DNA of 64,000 bases from NCBI RefSeq assembly GCF_016711335.1, contig NZ_JADJTF010000004.1, positions 62,001 through 126,000 on the forward strand. The letters are read 5' to 3'. The DNA is from Thiofilum sp. GTDB taxonomy: Bacteria; Pseudomonadota; Gammaproteobacteria; Thiotrichales; Thiotrichaceae. Under the pieces are notes generated by a model. The model was not told where the DNA came from. It searched no databases and saw only the letters and a program-made list of their open reading frames with translations. Position numbers and translations under genes: made by a program. Position 1 is the first letter of the stretch, and the number at the start of each line of letters is the position of its first letter. Positions 9,398-18,557 of the stretch are shown in pieces.

Positions 9398-9425
9398 TAA
9401 ACAGTGAGTGTTCTACCACTGTTTA
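9398..9425. terminator. Hairpin downstream of ackA
   Basis: A perfect 9-bp stem TAAACAGTG / CACTGTTTA with a 10-nt loop, 18 bp after the ackA stop. There is no T-run, so it is a transcript-end or stability hairpin rather than a textbook terminator. Confidence 0.45.
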
Positions 9426-9666
9426 ATGATAACTAGCCTATCGCTTAGCCATTGGATTTTTATCCAAGCTAAGCACTTCTCAATGGCTCATTCAAATATA
9501 GATTAAACCATTATAAGGTATTGTTATACTGAGGACTATTGCTACTCTTTAGGGAATCATACATGACCTTTAAACAACTAAAACGCAGGGTCAAGCGATT
9601 ATTACGCTTTAGCAATGATGTGCGGCACGGTTGGATATTCCGCTGGGTAAAACATAAAACACCTGA

Positions 9667-10721
9667 GGCTCAATATGTGTTTCAGGGTCTTATCCCAGCA
9701 GCAGCGAAAGCAAGGACTGTAAGGCTACTTGTCCGCGTTTCCTGATGTTGTGCAAATACTCAAAGAAAGCGAGGTAACACGGTAGCTTTTCTTGTGAGAT
9801 CCCCCGATGAGGTCGTAACCATGAGCGCAACAGTGACCAAAAACCTTCCATTGTGTTGACGTGAACTTCATGGAAACCGTCACCATCTTCATCACGGGCA
9901 TATTCGCCTGCACCATGATGGACGGTTTTATGGGCATAGCCCCATTCTTCCAATCGGCTGTAAATGTTGTACTCATCGGTGTACACCAGCGTACCTGCTG
10001 CCACCGTTGCCACAATCAGCGGCTTGATCGTCGCCTGTTTCACATTCGCCAGCATACGGATCACGACTTCCCGGAACGCTGGATCATGCCGAAAATGGGG
10101 GGGGTGTCCTTTTCCAGTGTCCCACGCCCCGGCGCACCTTTCAGGGCGCGGCGGCGACCTTCACGCCCAGCATCCGCGACGGCTTCGGGGTTTCCCTTGT
10201 GTCCAGCCTTGACATAAACCTCATCAAATTCAACATTCCCCAACAGGGTTACTGGCGTTTTTTTTCTCGACACCGCGCCGTAACTGTTCCGTCATCGCCT
10301 GCGTATCATCCTTGTTCAACCCCAATTCGCGGGCGATTTGTTGGTTGGATAGGTTCAACGACATCAGATAAAGACACAGCACCCACACCTTCAGCGGCTG
10401 ATGGTAGTTTCAAACACGGTTCCTGTCAGGTCATCAAAACGCTTGTCGCAGCGTTTGCACTGGTAACGTCGCCGCTCCGGTTGGGTGCCGTCCTTACCCC
10501 TACGAATAGTTTCAGGTGAGCCGCAATGCGGGCAGGTCACCTTATCAGGCCAACGCAGGCTGCGGATTTGCTCGAAACAGGCGGCATCACTGGTTAGGCT
10601 GGAAATACTGATGAGTCGGGTCATGAATCCTCTCCTTGGCTATCGGAAATGGCTACTTTCACCGCTATCTGTGGCGTTTGCAATGCAGGGGAAAGCAAGA
10701 CCCCGAAACATATATTGAGCC
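9667..10721 (-). mobile_element. IS1595-family insertion sequence
   Basis: 1055 bp with near-perfect terminal inverted repeats. The left end GGCTCAATATGTGTTTCAGG matches the reverse complement of the right end with two differences over about 24 bp (continuing as GGGTCTT). It is flanked by a direct 8-bp duplication ACACCTGA at 9659-9666 and 10722-10729, the size typical of IS1595-family elements. It carries one transposase gene on the minus strand, now frameshifted. It lies inside the vanW-family gene. Confidence 0.9.
9690..10624 (-). pseudogene. IS1595-family transposase, multiple frameshifts
   Basis: The N-terminal piece (10624-10391) has the family zinc ribbon (CPHCGSPETIRRG, YQCKRCDKRF). 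The middle piece (about 10273-10061) has the start of the ISXO2-like DDE domain (VEFDEVYVKAGHKGNPEA). The C-terminal piece (10064-9690) has YTDEYNIYSRLEEWGYAHKT and VNTMEGFWSLLRSWLRPHRG with the further catalytic acidic residues. The frame changes near 10405, in the A8 run at about 10257, and near 10075, where one G appears missing from a G-run. Each is a one-base change, so the element was recently active but is now probably dead. Confidence 0.85.
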
Positions 10722-11358
10722 ACACCTGATTTAAGCGCTTATCCCCATTATATTGAGCTAGTACAAACCATTATGCCTTCTGCGCTGATGGAGAATAAAA
10801 TTCACAATATTAGTCTCGGCTCTGCACAACTGCACTTGTTGCTCTGGCAACCTAAAGCGATTTTATCGTTTTGGCAGGTATTGGGCGAAGCGTCACAACA
10901 GCGTGGCTATCGAGCAGGACGTAATATTATCGCAGGTCGATTGCAGCAGGATTTTGGCGGGGGGTTATGTCAACTTTCGAGTATTTTATATCACTTAGCA
11001 TTATTGGCTAATCTTACTATTCTTGAGCGCCACCACCATTCACTCGATATTTATCAAGAACATGAGCGTTTTACGCCCTTAGGCTCTGATGCTACGGTGG
11101 TGTTTGGTTATAAAGATTTACGGGTAGAGAATAGTTTAGATCAAACTTTAGTATTGTGGCTGCAAGTGGTGGGCACTACTTTGACAGCACGGCTATATGC
11201 AGCACAACCTTTGACTACTCAAACCCTAGTCTTTGAGCGCGAATATAAGAACCAGCAAGTGACGGTGCGGGCGCGAGATGCAGAGGGGCAAATAGTGGCA
11301 TTATCTTGTTATAACGTAGCATCTTAAGCAACAAATTTAATGCTAAAAAATTAGCAAA

Positions 11359-11372
11359 ATGATAATTATCAT
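11359..11372. promoter_or_regulatory. Fur-box-like palindrome upstream of the cytochrome gene
   Basis: ATGATAATTATCAT is a perfect 14-bp palindrome close to the core of the Fur consensus (GATAAT repeats), 67-80 bases before the cytochrome c start. It suggests iron-responsive control, but an AT-rich palindrome can arise by chance. Confidence 0.35.
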
Positions 11373-11634
11373 ACAACTTCTGGATGCGCTTGATTAGAGT
11401 AAACCCTTTAGCAATGTGTAATGCACCTCAAGGACTCAATGATGCGTAAATTAGCCGCTCTTATTTCTATCTTAGCATTAGGTTGGATAGTTTCAGCTCA
11501 AGCTGATGATATTGCAGATGGCGCAAAGCTCTATATCGACAAAGCCTGTATTACCTGTCATGGCGAAAATGGTAGTAAACCATTGATTCCAGCTTATCCT
11601 AAATTAGCGGGACAAAATGCGGATTATGCCACTC

Positions 11635-12902
11635 CTCTGTACACGACAATTCGCTTAACTCATTGAATCTTTTTCAAAAGAAAATCGCCTGAGTTTCATC
11701 CGTCCATCCTCGATCGCCATGAATTGTGGTGGACAAAGGAACAGAAGCAGCAGCCTAAGCCTATCCACTTTTTCCCGTACCCTTCCATTCAATAAATCGG
11801 TCAAGTAGTCCAAGCCGTAACGGAAGACACTTTGCTCTTTGCGTCCATGTTTTTCGTCTTCAAAGGCTTGACGGCTTTTTCCTTCCATTCGCCGACTTTG
11901 TGCGCCCAACAGAAGCCAATGGCAAGCAACGCCATCATCTTTTTGATGCGAGGGGTTTGGTGAAGTGAGTGGCTTCCATGTGAAAACCACGCCCTTTCAA
12001 GCATTGGAACAGGTTTTCAATTTCCCAACGTAGCCGATAAGTGCCAATGGGATCAGCCGTGTAGTGGTTGCTGGCGATAATCAACAACTCACCACTGGGC
12101 AGCTTTGAGCCACTGAGCCAAACCCATTCCCCGCTAACGTCGCGACGGTGACGGAGAACGCGCCGTTTACCCGGCTTGAGGTTGGCAAACAGCGAGCGGA
12201 CATGCGCCTCTTTTTGTGTTTGTCGGTCATCAACTGATTACCCTTGATACGAATCAAGTAGGGAATCTCTTTGGAAGACAACCACTTCCACCATTGACCA
12301 CCAATAAACTCACGGTCAGCCAACACACCCAAGATGTTGTTGCGCCCGAATTGGCTGATAAATCGTTGCAGCAGGGCAATACGTTCACGTTGGTTAGAAT
12401 TACCGCGTTTGTTCAACACCATCCAGTAAACGGGGATAGCCGCACCTTGGTAAACAACCGCCAAAGTCAGGAGATTGAGGTTGGATTTGCCCCATTTCCA
12501 GTTGGTTCTGTCGAGTGTGAGGTAGTATTGTTGACCACTAAAGGCGAACATTCCCATAAGAAAATGGGCAATGTCATTGTAATTAAAGAACACTTGGCTA
12601 AAAAAGCGTTGCATCCGTCGATAGCGGGAACCAATGTCGGTGTCAGAATCTATGTGTACCGCCAACAACGCCAAATTCATTTGTCGCGCACTCAGCAAAG
12701 TATGCAGCATTCCCACAAAACAATCCAAACGGGGCTTGCCCCAACTCAAGTGGGCTTTTAAACTGTCACGTAGTCCATCGCTCAGATCCATTTTGCTCTC
12801 CTGTGTGGTAACTAGAGAGTAAAACATAGGAGCGGTGGACTTTCACCATCTCCATGACAAACATGCTAAATCAATAAGTTAGTGGTTTTGTCGTGTACAG
12901 AG
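11635..12902 (-). mobile_element. IS4-family insertion sequence, copy 1
   Basis: 1268 bp ending in the inverted repeat CTCTGTACACGACAA / TTGTCGTGTACAGAG and flanked by the 9-bp duplication ATGCCACTC (11626-11634, 12903-12911). It is the same element as copies 2 and 3 but in the opposite orientation, and 2 bp shorter. Two A6 runs have become A5. Confidence 0.95.
11655..12791 (-). pseudogene. IS4-family transposase, copy 1, frameshifted
   Basis: Same protein as copies 2 and 3 (start MDLSDGLRDSLKAHLSWG after AGGAG) until residue ~205. There an A6 run has lost one base (MTDKHKK then RRMSARC instead of EAHVRS), and the frame ends at 12081. The part with the catalytic Glu (YRLRWEIE) is out of frame, so this copy cannot make a functional transposase. 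A second one-base loss in an A6 run lies in the downstream C-terminal frame. Confidence 0.9.
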
Positions 12903-13135
12903 ATGCCACTCAGCAAATGAAAGATATTAAAAGCGGCGCACGTAACAATGGTCAAACGGCAGCCATGAAAGCCCTTGTAGCGGCTGTAACAGATGAAGAG
13001 TTTGCGAAAATTGCTAAATATTTAGAAGCTCAAGGTGGTGCAGCACCCGCAGCAGCTCCTGCGGTAAGTACGGAAGCGCCTGCGGCAGCTCCAGCCGCTG
13101 AACCTGCCAAATAATCAAGCACTTGAGAATACTCT

Positions 13136-13173
13136 AATCAATAAAGGGAAACGTGTGCTTCCCTTTATTGGTT
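13136..13173. terminator. Bidirectional terminator-like hairpin
   Basis: A stem of about 15 bp (AATCAATAAAGGGAA / TTCCCTTTATTGGTT, one G-T pair) around an 8-nt loop, between the convergent cytochrome and TspO-like genes. Confidence 0.7.
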
Positions 13174-13201
13174 AAGCGCTAGCATTCGCGTAATTAACTG
13201 C

Positions 13202-13999
13202 TTAATACTCCCCACGCTTTAATTTATTAATTGGTAAAGTCTCTTGATTGCGCATTACATGGGCTATAACAGTAGCTAGTAATAAAGCACTACAGATTAA
13301 GGCAAATAAGCCTACCGCCGTACTGGCACTCCATTGGTTTACGGCTACTGCAATAAAACCCCAAATCCCAACTAACGAGGCTTCACGCATATTGCGATGT
13401 TGTGTCCACAATAAATAAGCCGTAGTAATGGCTGCTAATGCCAAGATTGCCCACGTTTCGGCATTAAAAACGGGTGGAGTTAAAAAGGCTGAACTCAATA
13501 ACGCGGCGATATTTAAAGGTAACGCTAAAGTAATCCAACCGATATAAATACAAATCGGCCACCAAACCCAAAAAATGACTTTTACCGGAGCATCCCACAG
13601 CTCTAGGCGCAAACACTGTACTAATTGGAATAAAGCAGCAAATAGCGCCATCATGATTAGCACCGACAGACCAATCTCATTATTGACCCAAGCGATAATC
13701 CACAAGGCATTCAATACATTACTCAGGGCAAACCAAATCGAGGCAGGCTCTAATGATTGTGAATCATCACCTTGCTGATGGGATTGCCATTGATAGACTA
13801 AAAAGCCAATCAGCAGCAGATAAATCAAACTCCAAATACTAAACGCATAACCCGCTGGTGTGAGTAAAGTGTGATAGTGAGCACTAATCTCGGCAACCGT
13901 AGCCCCTAACCAGCCTAGGTTGCCTGCAATATTCATCAGGATCATGAATACAAACGTGGCTATATTGAGCCACAACAGAGTGTTGTTATTAAGCTTCAT
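13202..13999 (-). CDS. TspO/MBR-like tryptophan-rich membrane protein
   Basis: 265 residues with about eight hydrophobic helices and many tryptophans (FSIWSLIY, VFWVWWPICIYIGWITLALPLN, AVNQWSAS). Internal helices resemble tryptophan-rich sensory proteins (TspO/MBR relatives), but it is longer than the five-helix TspO (about 160 residues) and matches the longer TspO-like proteins seen in many bacteria. Ligand and role are unknown; TspO proper binds porphyrins. It stands alone between a shared terminator and a roughly 160-bp promoter region. Confidence 0.7.
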   Translation of the reverse strand: MKLNNNTLLWLNIATFVFMILMNIAGNLGWLGATVAEISAHYHTLLTPAGYAFSIWSLIYLLLIGFLVYQWQSHQQGDDSQSLEPASIWFALSNVLNALWIIAWVNNEIGLSVLIMMALFAALFQLVQCLRLELWDAPVKVIFWVWWPICIYIGWITLALPLNIAALLSSAFLTPPVFNAETWAILALAAITTAYLLWTQHRNMREASLVGIWGFIAVAVNQWSASTAVGLFALICSALLLATVIAHVMRNQETLPINKLKRGEY

Positions 14000-14160
14000 G
14001 GTGGTACCTGTACAAAGTTATTAAATTTACCTAAATACCTACTAATCATAAGCTTTTTTCAGGAATTATCACCTCATTATTCTAATAAACATCTTATGCA
14101 CTATAGCTAAAAGCCTAGCCTAGCTAGACTTTTAAAAGGTAGCACTAAACCACTCAATCG

Positions 14161-15033
14161 TTAAATCAGCTCTAGCTGTGTCAGGCATTGGGTAATTTCT
14201 GCTTTAGTAGCAGCACTTAGCGGAACCATAGGCAAGCGTACCTCATCAGTACATAAACCTAATAAAGAAGCTGCGTATTTGGGTCCACTAGGATTAGGTT
14301 CGCGGAATAGAGCTTGATGTAAGGGTACTAGACGCTCGTGTATCGCTAATGCTTGACGGTAATCACCCTGAGTACAAGCGGTTTGTAATTGGGCACAGAG
14401 TTGTGGAGCAATATTAGCCGTCACCGAAATACAGCCCTTTCCTCCTAAAGCGTTATAAGCGACTGCATTCATATCATCACCAGATAAATAGGCAAAAGGC
14501 TTTTTGATCAGTTGGCGTTCTTGGCTAATCCGCGTGATGTCACCTGTTGCATCTTTCACACCCACCACTCTAGGCAAGGCTGCAATACGCGCCATCGTAT
14601 CGGCTTTAATATCCACTACTGCACGCGGAGGAATGTTGTACACAATAATAGGTAGGTCGGTATTATCATGTAGGTATTTGAAATGCTGGTATAAACCCTC
14701 TTGTGAGGGACGATTATAATAACCTGCTACACAAAGCACAGCGCTTGCCCCCTGTGCTTGGGCATAGTGAGCATAATGCACGGCTTCAATCGGATTATTA
14801 GAGCCAGCACCCGCAATCACTGGAATGCGCCCCGCTGTCTCTTCAATCACGATGCGTACTACTGCCTCATGTTCGGCTGCACTTACGGTTGAGGACTCAC
14901 CCGTTGTCCCCATAGGAATCAAGCCATTAGTACCTTGGGCAATATGCCAATTCACCATTTTCCGTAATGCAGTTTCGTCTACCTGACCGTCACGAAATGG
15001 GGTAATCAGTGCTACATATGAACCACTAAACAT
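14161..15033 (-). CDS. dapA: 4-hydroxy-tetrahydrodipicolinate synthase
   Basis: 290 residues, the normal length. It condenses pyruvate with aspartate semialdehyde in the first committed step to diaminopimelate and lysine. Visible signatures: ALITPFRDGQVDE, the GTTGES phosphate-like loop, VIAGAGSNN, YNIPPRAVVD (catalytic Tyr and Arg region) and VVGVKDATGD with the Schiff-base Lys. A TIM-barrel lyase of the cytoplasm. It is monocistronic, with a strong hairpin terminator between it and the glycerate kinase gene upstream. Confidence 0.96.
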   Translation of the reverse strand: MFSGSYVALITPFRDGQVDETALRKMVNWHIAQGTNGLIPMGTTGESSTVSAAEHEAVVRIVIEETAGRIPVIAGAGSNNPIEAVHYAHYAQAQGASAVLCVAGYYNRPSQEGLYQHFKYLHDNTDLPIIVYNIPPRAVVDIKADTMARIAALPRVVGVKDATGDITRISQERQLIKKPFAYLSGDDMNAVAYNALGGKGCISVTANIAPQLCAQLQTACTQGDYRQALAIHERLVPLHQALFREPNPSGPKYAASLLGLCTDEVRLPMVPLSAATKAEITQCLTQLELI

Positions 15034-15065
15034 TGCTTTGTCCTTTCAATTACTAAATTAACGGC

Positions 15066-15108
15066 AAAAAAAAAGCCTGACCTCGTGTGCTGCGGTCAGG
15101 CTTTTTTT
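15066..15108. terminator. Strong bidirectional rho-independent terminator
   Basis: A 15-bp stem (AAAAAAAGCCTGACC / GGTCAGGCTTTTTTT) with an 11-nt loop. T-runs on both strands make it competent in either direction. On the minus strand it would end transcripts coming from the garK side before dapA. Confidence 0.85.
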
Positions 15109-15321
15109 GCATTGGAGCATTATTAAATGCGCAAGCTACCCATCACCGCAGGTCATGCAGCGTTTGTGCTTCTTCACTGATAGGGTAGCTAAGAGGACAA
15201 ACATCGGGTTAGTTCAAACATTTAAATAAAGGGCTTGGAGTATAGGCGAAAGTATCAAGGTTTGGCTATCAGAAATACCCAATAGTGCATCGTATTACCT
15301 CAGGTTTATTCAATGCCTCAA
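15109..15321. other. 213-bp gap between garK and dapA; possible small RNA
   Basis: No ORF is evident. A long-range inverted repeat AGCTACCC (15134-15141) / GGGTAGCT (about 15182-15189) brackets about 40 bases. Together with the terminator just beyond on the minus strand it could form a structured transcript. I cannot assign it to a known RNA family. Confidence 0.25.
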
Positions 15322-16470
15322 TTATGAGAGGCTTAAGCCTTTAGCGCTAACCCAAACACTTGCTATCGCATACGCCGTTTGGACTAAATTAAGGTCAGTT
15401 TCGGGAATGGCCTCTTCCAAACTCATAGTACGGGGGCAAATACTAAAGGCGGCATCAATCCCTAATGTTTTTAATTGTGCTAAATCCGCAGTCAAAGCTC
15501 CCGCTACGGCTATTACAGGCACACCATAACGCTTCGCCCGCTTTGCCACACCTAAAGGCGTTTTACCATACAAAGTTTGCTGATCTAACCGTCCTTCTCC
15601 GGTAACCACTAAATCAGCCTCTTTCACTAACTCATCAAATTGCATAGCGTCTAAAATCAGCTCAATGCCAGACTTTAATTCTGCATTAAAAAACCCTAAA
15701 AAAGCGGCTCCTAATCCCCCCGCTGCACCCGCTCCGGCTACAGTGCTTACAGCTTTTCCTGTAGTTTGTCTAATCGCTTCGCCCCAATGAGTTAATGCCT
15801 GATCTAGTAGTTTGACTTGCTCAGGGTTTGCACCTTTTTGTGGTCCAAAAATAGCAGATGCCCCCGTCTCACCTGTAAGGGGATTAGTGACATCGCAGGC
15901 AACCTCAAAACGACACTCAGCAATACGTGGATCAAAGTATGCGGTATTAATAAGTGCTAATTTACTCAATGCAGCGCCACCAAACGGTAATTCATGCCCC
16001 TGAGCATCTAACAAATGCAAACCTAGTGCTTGTAGTAATCCAGCACCTCCATCATTAGTAGCACTTCCACCCAAACCAATCACAAAATGACGTAACCCTT
16101 TATCTAATGCGGCTTTGATTAGCTCACCCATACCATAGGTGGTAGTAAGCATAGGGTTGCGTAACGTAGGAGGGACTAGGTGTAAACCCGAAGCTGCGGC
16201 ACACTCAATGACTGCGGTTTGACTATTGCCCAATAGACCCCATTGCGCCGTGATATGATTACCCAAGGGATCAGTTACAGCCTCAATCAATAATTGCCCC
16301 TGAGTAGCACGCACCAATGCCTCAGTTGTACCCTCGCCCCCATCCGCAACGGGTGCAAGCACTATCTCGGCATTTGGCAAAGCTAAACGCACTCCATCAG
16401 CAATCGCTGTTGCCACCGCTAAAGCACTTAAACTCTCTTTGAATGAATCAGGGGCAATCACGATTTTCAT
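15322..16470 (-). CDS. garK: Glycerate kinase (GarK/GlxK family)
   Basis: 382 residues, the family length. It phosphorylates glycerate (2-phosphoglycerate-forming in this family), feeding C2/C3 acids into glycolysis. Signatures: IAPDSFKESLSA at the start, PVADGGEGT, GLGGSATNDGGAG (nucleotide-binding glycine-rich loop), FGPQKGA and VTGEGRLDQQT. The start overlaps the stop of the recombinase gene upstream (ATGA), an odd pairing that suggests coupled translation. Confidence 0.93.
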   Translation of the reverse strand: MKIVIAPDSFKESLSALAVATAIADGVRLALPNAEIVLAPVADGGEGTTEALVRATQGQLLIEAVTDPLGNHITAQWGLLGNSQTAVIECAAASGLHLVPPTLRNPMLTTTYGMGELIKAALDKGLRHFVIGLGGSATNDGGAGLLQALGLHLLDAQGHELPFGGAALSKLALINTAYFDPRIAECRFEVACDVTNPLTGETGASAIFGPQKGANPEQVKLLDQALTHWGEAIRQTTGKAVSTVAGAGAAGGLGAAFLGFFNAELKSGIELILDAMQFDELVKEADLVVTGEGRLDQQTLYGKTPLGVAKRAKRYGVPVIAVAGALTADLAQLKTLGIDAAFSICPRTMSLEEAIPETDLNLVQTAYAIASVWVSAKGLSLS

Positions 16471-17438
16471 ATAATAATACGCTCAATTTCAGCGACCGAA
16501 ATTTCATCACTGGTACGATCATACAGCTTGGTAGTACGCGGTGATTCATGGGCGGCCATTTGTTGAGCCTTTTCCAGAGTCCCCCCATTACTTAAGTAAG
16601 TAGTAATACCCGTCCCACGAAACGAGTGATTACAGATCGGGGTTTTAATGCCTGCGGCTTCAGCACGCCGCCGTACCATGCTCCACGCGTAGACTTGACG
16701 CATAGCATTCTGGGTCATAATGCCACTCGTACCTTTAAAGGTGCGAAATAAAGGCGTACTAGGCTCACTAGCAATACCCGCCGCCTGAATATATTGATCT
16801 AAATACTGCTCTAATTGATGGTGTGCAGGCATTTCGTGATATTTGCCGCCCTTTTCATGCAGACGAATCCACCAACGTTTGCCATTGGGATAATAGTCTT
16901 GCACCTGCATCGCCAACGCTGCACCAATGCGTGCAAAGCTATACACCATCAAAGCAATCAGTGCCCGATCTCGCAGTCCAATTACTTCATCAGTGGGAAT
17001 ACTATCGAGTAATAAACGAGTTTCTTCGGCGGTTAAAATGGGGGTTTTACCGCGAGTAACTTGATGGCGTGGTCCGCGTACTGGATGCGCTGGATTCATA
17101 GCTAGTACTTGCCCCGTTACTAACCAATCAAACAGTGAGCGAATTGCTGCTAAATGCTGCTTAACTGTGGGTGCGGAAGTATGACGCTGAAGGGATTCAA
17201 TATAGGTGGCAATATGTACCGAATTAATGGTTTCTAATATTAAGCCTTTGGAGTGCGCCCAGCTAAAAAACTGCGCAATAGCGGTATGATAGGCACGACG
17301 AGTATTGGGATTGCGAATCGTGGCGGTAAAAAACTCAATAAACCGATATTGCGCCACCTCACCCGCCTGATCAATCAGAATGGGCAAAGCATAGGCAGAC
17401 GTTTGAGCAAGAGTATTAACACGGGAAACTAAGGTCAT
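16467..17438 (-). CDS. Tyrosine recombinase / integrase
   Basis: 323 residues. The N-terminal SAM-like core-binding domain spans about 30-130 (NPNTRRAYHTAIAQFFSWAH). The C-terminal catalytic domain spans about 150-320. Active-site residues can be read in order: Arg in YSFARIGAAL, Lys in HEKGGKYHEMP, HSFR in CNHSFRGTGIT, His in AAHESPRTT and Tyr in KLYDRT. The set is complete, so it should be active. No att sites or phage genes are nearby. It overlaps garK by four bases. It might be a relic of a mobile element or a domesticated recombinase. Confidence 0.88.
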   Translation of the reverse strand: MTLVSRVNTLAQTSAYALPILIDQAGEVAQYRFIEFFTATIRNPNTRRAYHTAIAQFFSWAHSKGLILETINSVHIATYIESLQRHTSAPTVKQHLAAIRSLFDWLVTGQVLAMNPAHPVRGPRHQVTRGKTPILTAEETRLLLDSIPTDEVIGLRDRALIALMVYSFARIGAALAMQVQDYYPNGKRWWIRLHEKGGKYHEMPAHHQLEQYLDQYIQAAGIASEPSTPLFRTFKGTSGIMTQNAMRQVYAWSMVRRRAEAAGIKTPICNHSFRGTGITTYLSNGGTLEKAQQMAAHESPRTTKLYDRTSDEISVAEIERIII

Positions 17439-17522
17439 AGCGAGTTTTCATCCAATACAACTACGACCTTGATGCTAGCATTTTTTAAGTAGCCGCGTGA
17501 ATTAAGGTGAACTGCCCCGCTA

Positions 17523-18557
17523 TTAACAAATCCTCGGCAATTGCTCACCGACTAATACATCCAATAAGCGCTCCCCCCCAAATCCGGTTTTCAGTAATAC
17601 TTTACCTTTTGGCGCTGCGAGTACCTCACCAATAATAGCGCTATTATCTCCATTGGGATGAGCTAACATTACCTCCAAGACTTGAGCTGCTTTGTCTTTA
17701 GGCACTACTGCTACCAATTTACCCTCATTAGCTAAATAGAGTGGATCTAAGCCTAATAACTCACACACCCCGCGCACTTCCTCGCGTATGGGCAAACTAC
17801 TTTGTTCAATACGAATCCCCACCCCGCTACTGTGAGCAAACTCATTCAATACCGTTGCCACACCGCCCCGTGTGGCATCACGCATACAATGAATATCAGG
17901 GCAAACCTTAAGCATGGCTTGCACCAAATCATTCAAGGGTTGGCAATCGCTCAATACTGAGCTTTCCAATGCCAATTCACCCCGCGCATCTACAATTGCC
18001 GCGCCATGATCACCGATAAAACCATTAATAATCACCACATCGCCCACTTGAGCATTCGCCGCCGAAATATTCACACCTGCTGGAATCACCCCTAACCCTG
18101 CGGTATTAATGAATACCTTATCCGCTGCACCTTTGTGCACTACCTTGGTATCACCCGTAACAATTTTTACACCCGCAGCATCAGCAGTCGCCTTCATGGA
18201 AGCAACAATTTTGGCGAGATCTTTGATAGGAAAACCTTCCTCCAAAATCATCCCACAAGTGAGATAAAGCGGAATCGCGCCACTCATCGCCAGATCATTC
18301 ACCGTCCCCGTCACGGCTAATTTGCCAATATCGCCACCCGCAAAAAACAACGGATCAACTACATAACTATCCGTCGTCATAGCTAATTGAGTGCCTTGCG
18401 CCATTAAAGCACTTAGATCAAAGCGTGCTTGATCCTCCAAAGTACTCAAATGCTCGTTATCAAACCCTTCCACAAAGAGCTTTTGAATCAGATCACGCAT
18501 GGCTTTACCGCCCGCACCGTGCGCTAAGGTAATAGTTTGCTCGCCCCAATCAGTCAT
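17523..18557 (-). CDS. hypE: Hydrogenase maturation protein HypE (thiocarbamoyl dehydratase)
   Basis: 344 residues, a PurM/SelD-like fold with AHGAGGKAMRDLI near the N-terminus, GDTKVVHKG and MRDATRGGVA. It ends in PRIC, the conserved C-terminal Cys that receives the carbamoyl group from HypF and is dehydrated to thiocyanate, the source of the cyanide ligands of the NiFe centre. Last gene of the long hup/hyp operon. It overlaps hypD by four bases. Confidence 0.97.
   Translation of the reverse strand: MTDWGEQTITLAHGAGGKAMRDLIQKLFVEGFDNEHLSTLEDQARFDLSALMAQGTQLAMTTDSYVVDPLFFAGGDIGKLAVTGTVNDLAMSGAIPLYLTCGMILEEGFPIKDLAKIVASMKATADAAGVKIVTGDTKVVHKGAADKVFINTAGLGVIPAGVNISAANAQVGDVVIINGFIGDHGAAIVDARGELALESSVLSDCQPLNDLVQAMLKVCPDIHCMRDATRGGVATVLNEFAHSSGVGIRIEQSSLPIREEVRGVCELLGLDPLYLANEGKLVAVVPKDKAAQVLEVMLAHPNGDNSAIIGEVLAAPKGKVLLKTGFGGERLLDVLVGEQLPRIC

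Larger units (their letters stand above)
9563..11327 (+). pseudogene. VanW-family protein gene, split by an IS1595-family element
   Basis: The 5' part (9563-9666, preceded by AGGGA) encodes a basic start MTFKQLKRRVKRLLRF. The 3' part (10730-11327) encodes the VanW domain: MPSALMENKIHNIS, YRAGRNIIAGRLQQDFGGGL, CQLSSILYHLALLAN, ERHHHSLDIYQEHERFTPLG, ATVVFGYKDLRV. Removing the IS and one copy of the 8-bp duplication ACACCTGA restores one continuous frame (HKTPDLSAYPHYIELVQTIM). VanW-family proteins are widespread and of unknown function; the name does not imply vancomycin resistance. An internal ATG at 10773 could still yield an N-truncated domain protein. Confidence 0.85.
11439..13114 (+). pseudogene. 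Periplasmic c-type cytochrome (c5/c553-like), split by an IS4-family element
   Basis: The 5' part (11439-11634) encodes a signal peptide (RKLAALISILALGWIVSAQA) and the heme motif CITCH followed by YPKLAGQNADYAT. The 3' part (12903-13114) encodes QQMKDIKSGARNNGQTAAM, an EFAKIAKYL helix and an Ala/Pro-rich tail. Removing the IS and one copy of the 9-bp duplication ATGCCACTC joins DYAT to QQMKD in frame, giving a protein of about 130 residues. Small cytochromes of this kind shuttle electrons in the periplasm. The 3' part alone would lack the heme motif and signal peptide, so the gene is inactive. Confidence 0.88.

Noticed and set aside
9563..11327. Vancomycin resistance gene
   Set aside because: VanW-family proteins are common in organisms with no glycopeptide resistance. 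No vanHAX or other resistance genes are present, and this copy is interrupted.
12216..12761. Long antisense frames within the IS4 copies
   Set aside because: They mirror the transposase frame in every copy and have no start context. The same shadow appears in copies 2 and 3.
15066..15108. A lysine riboswitch or attenuator for dapA
   Set aside because: The structure is a plain symmetrical terminator upstream of dapA with no aptamer-like domain. Its strong T-runs on both strands fit a transcript boundary.
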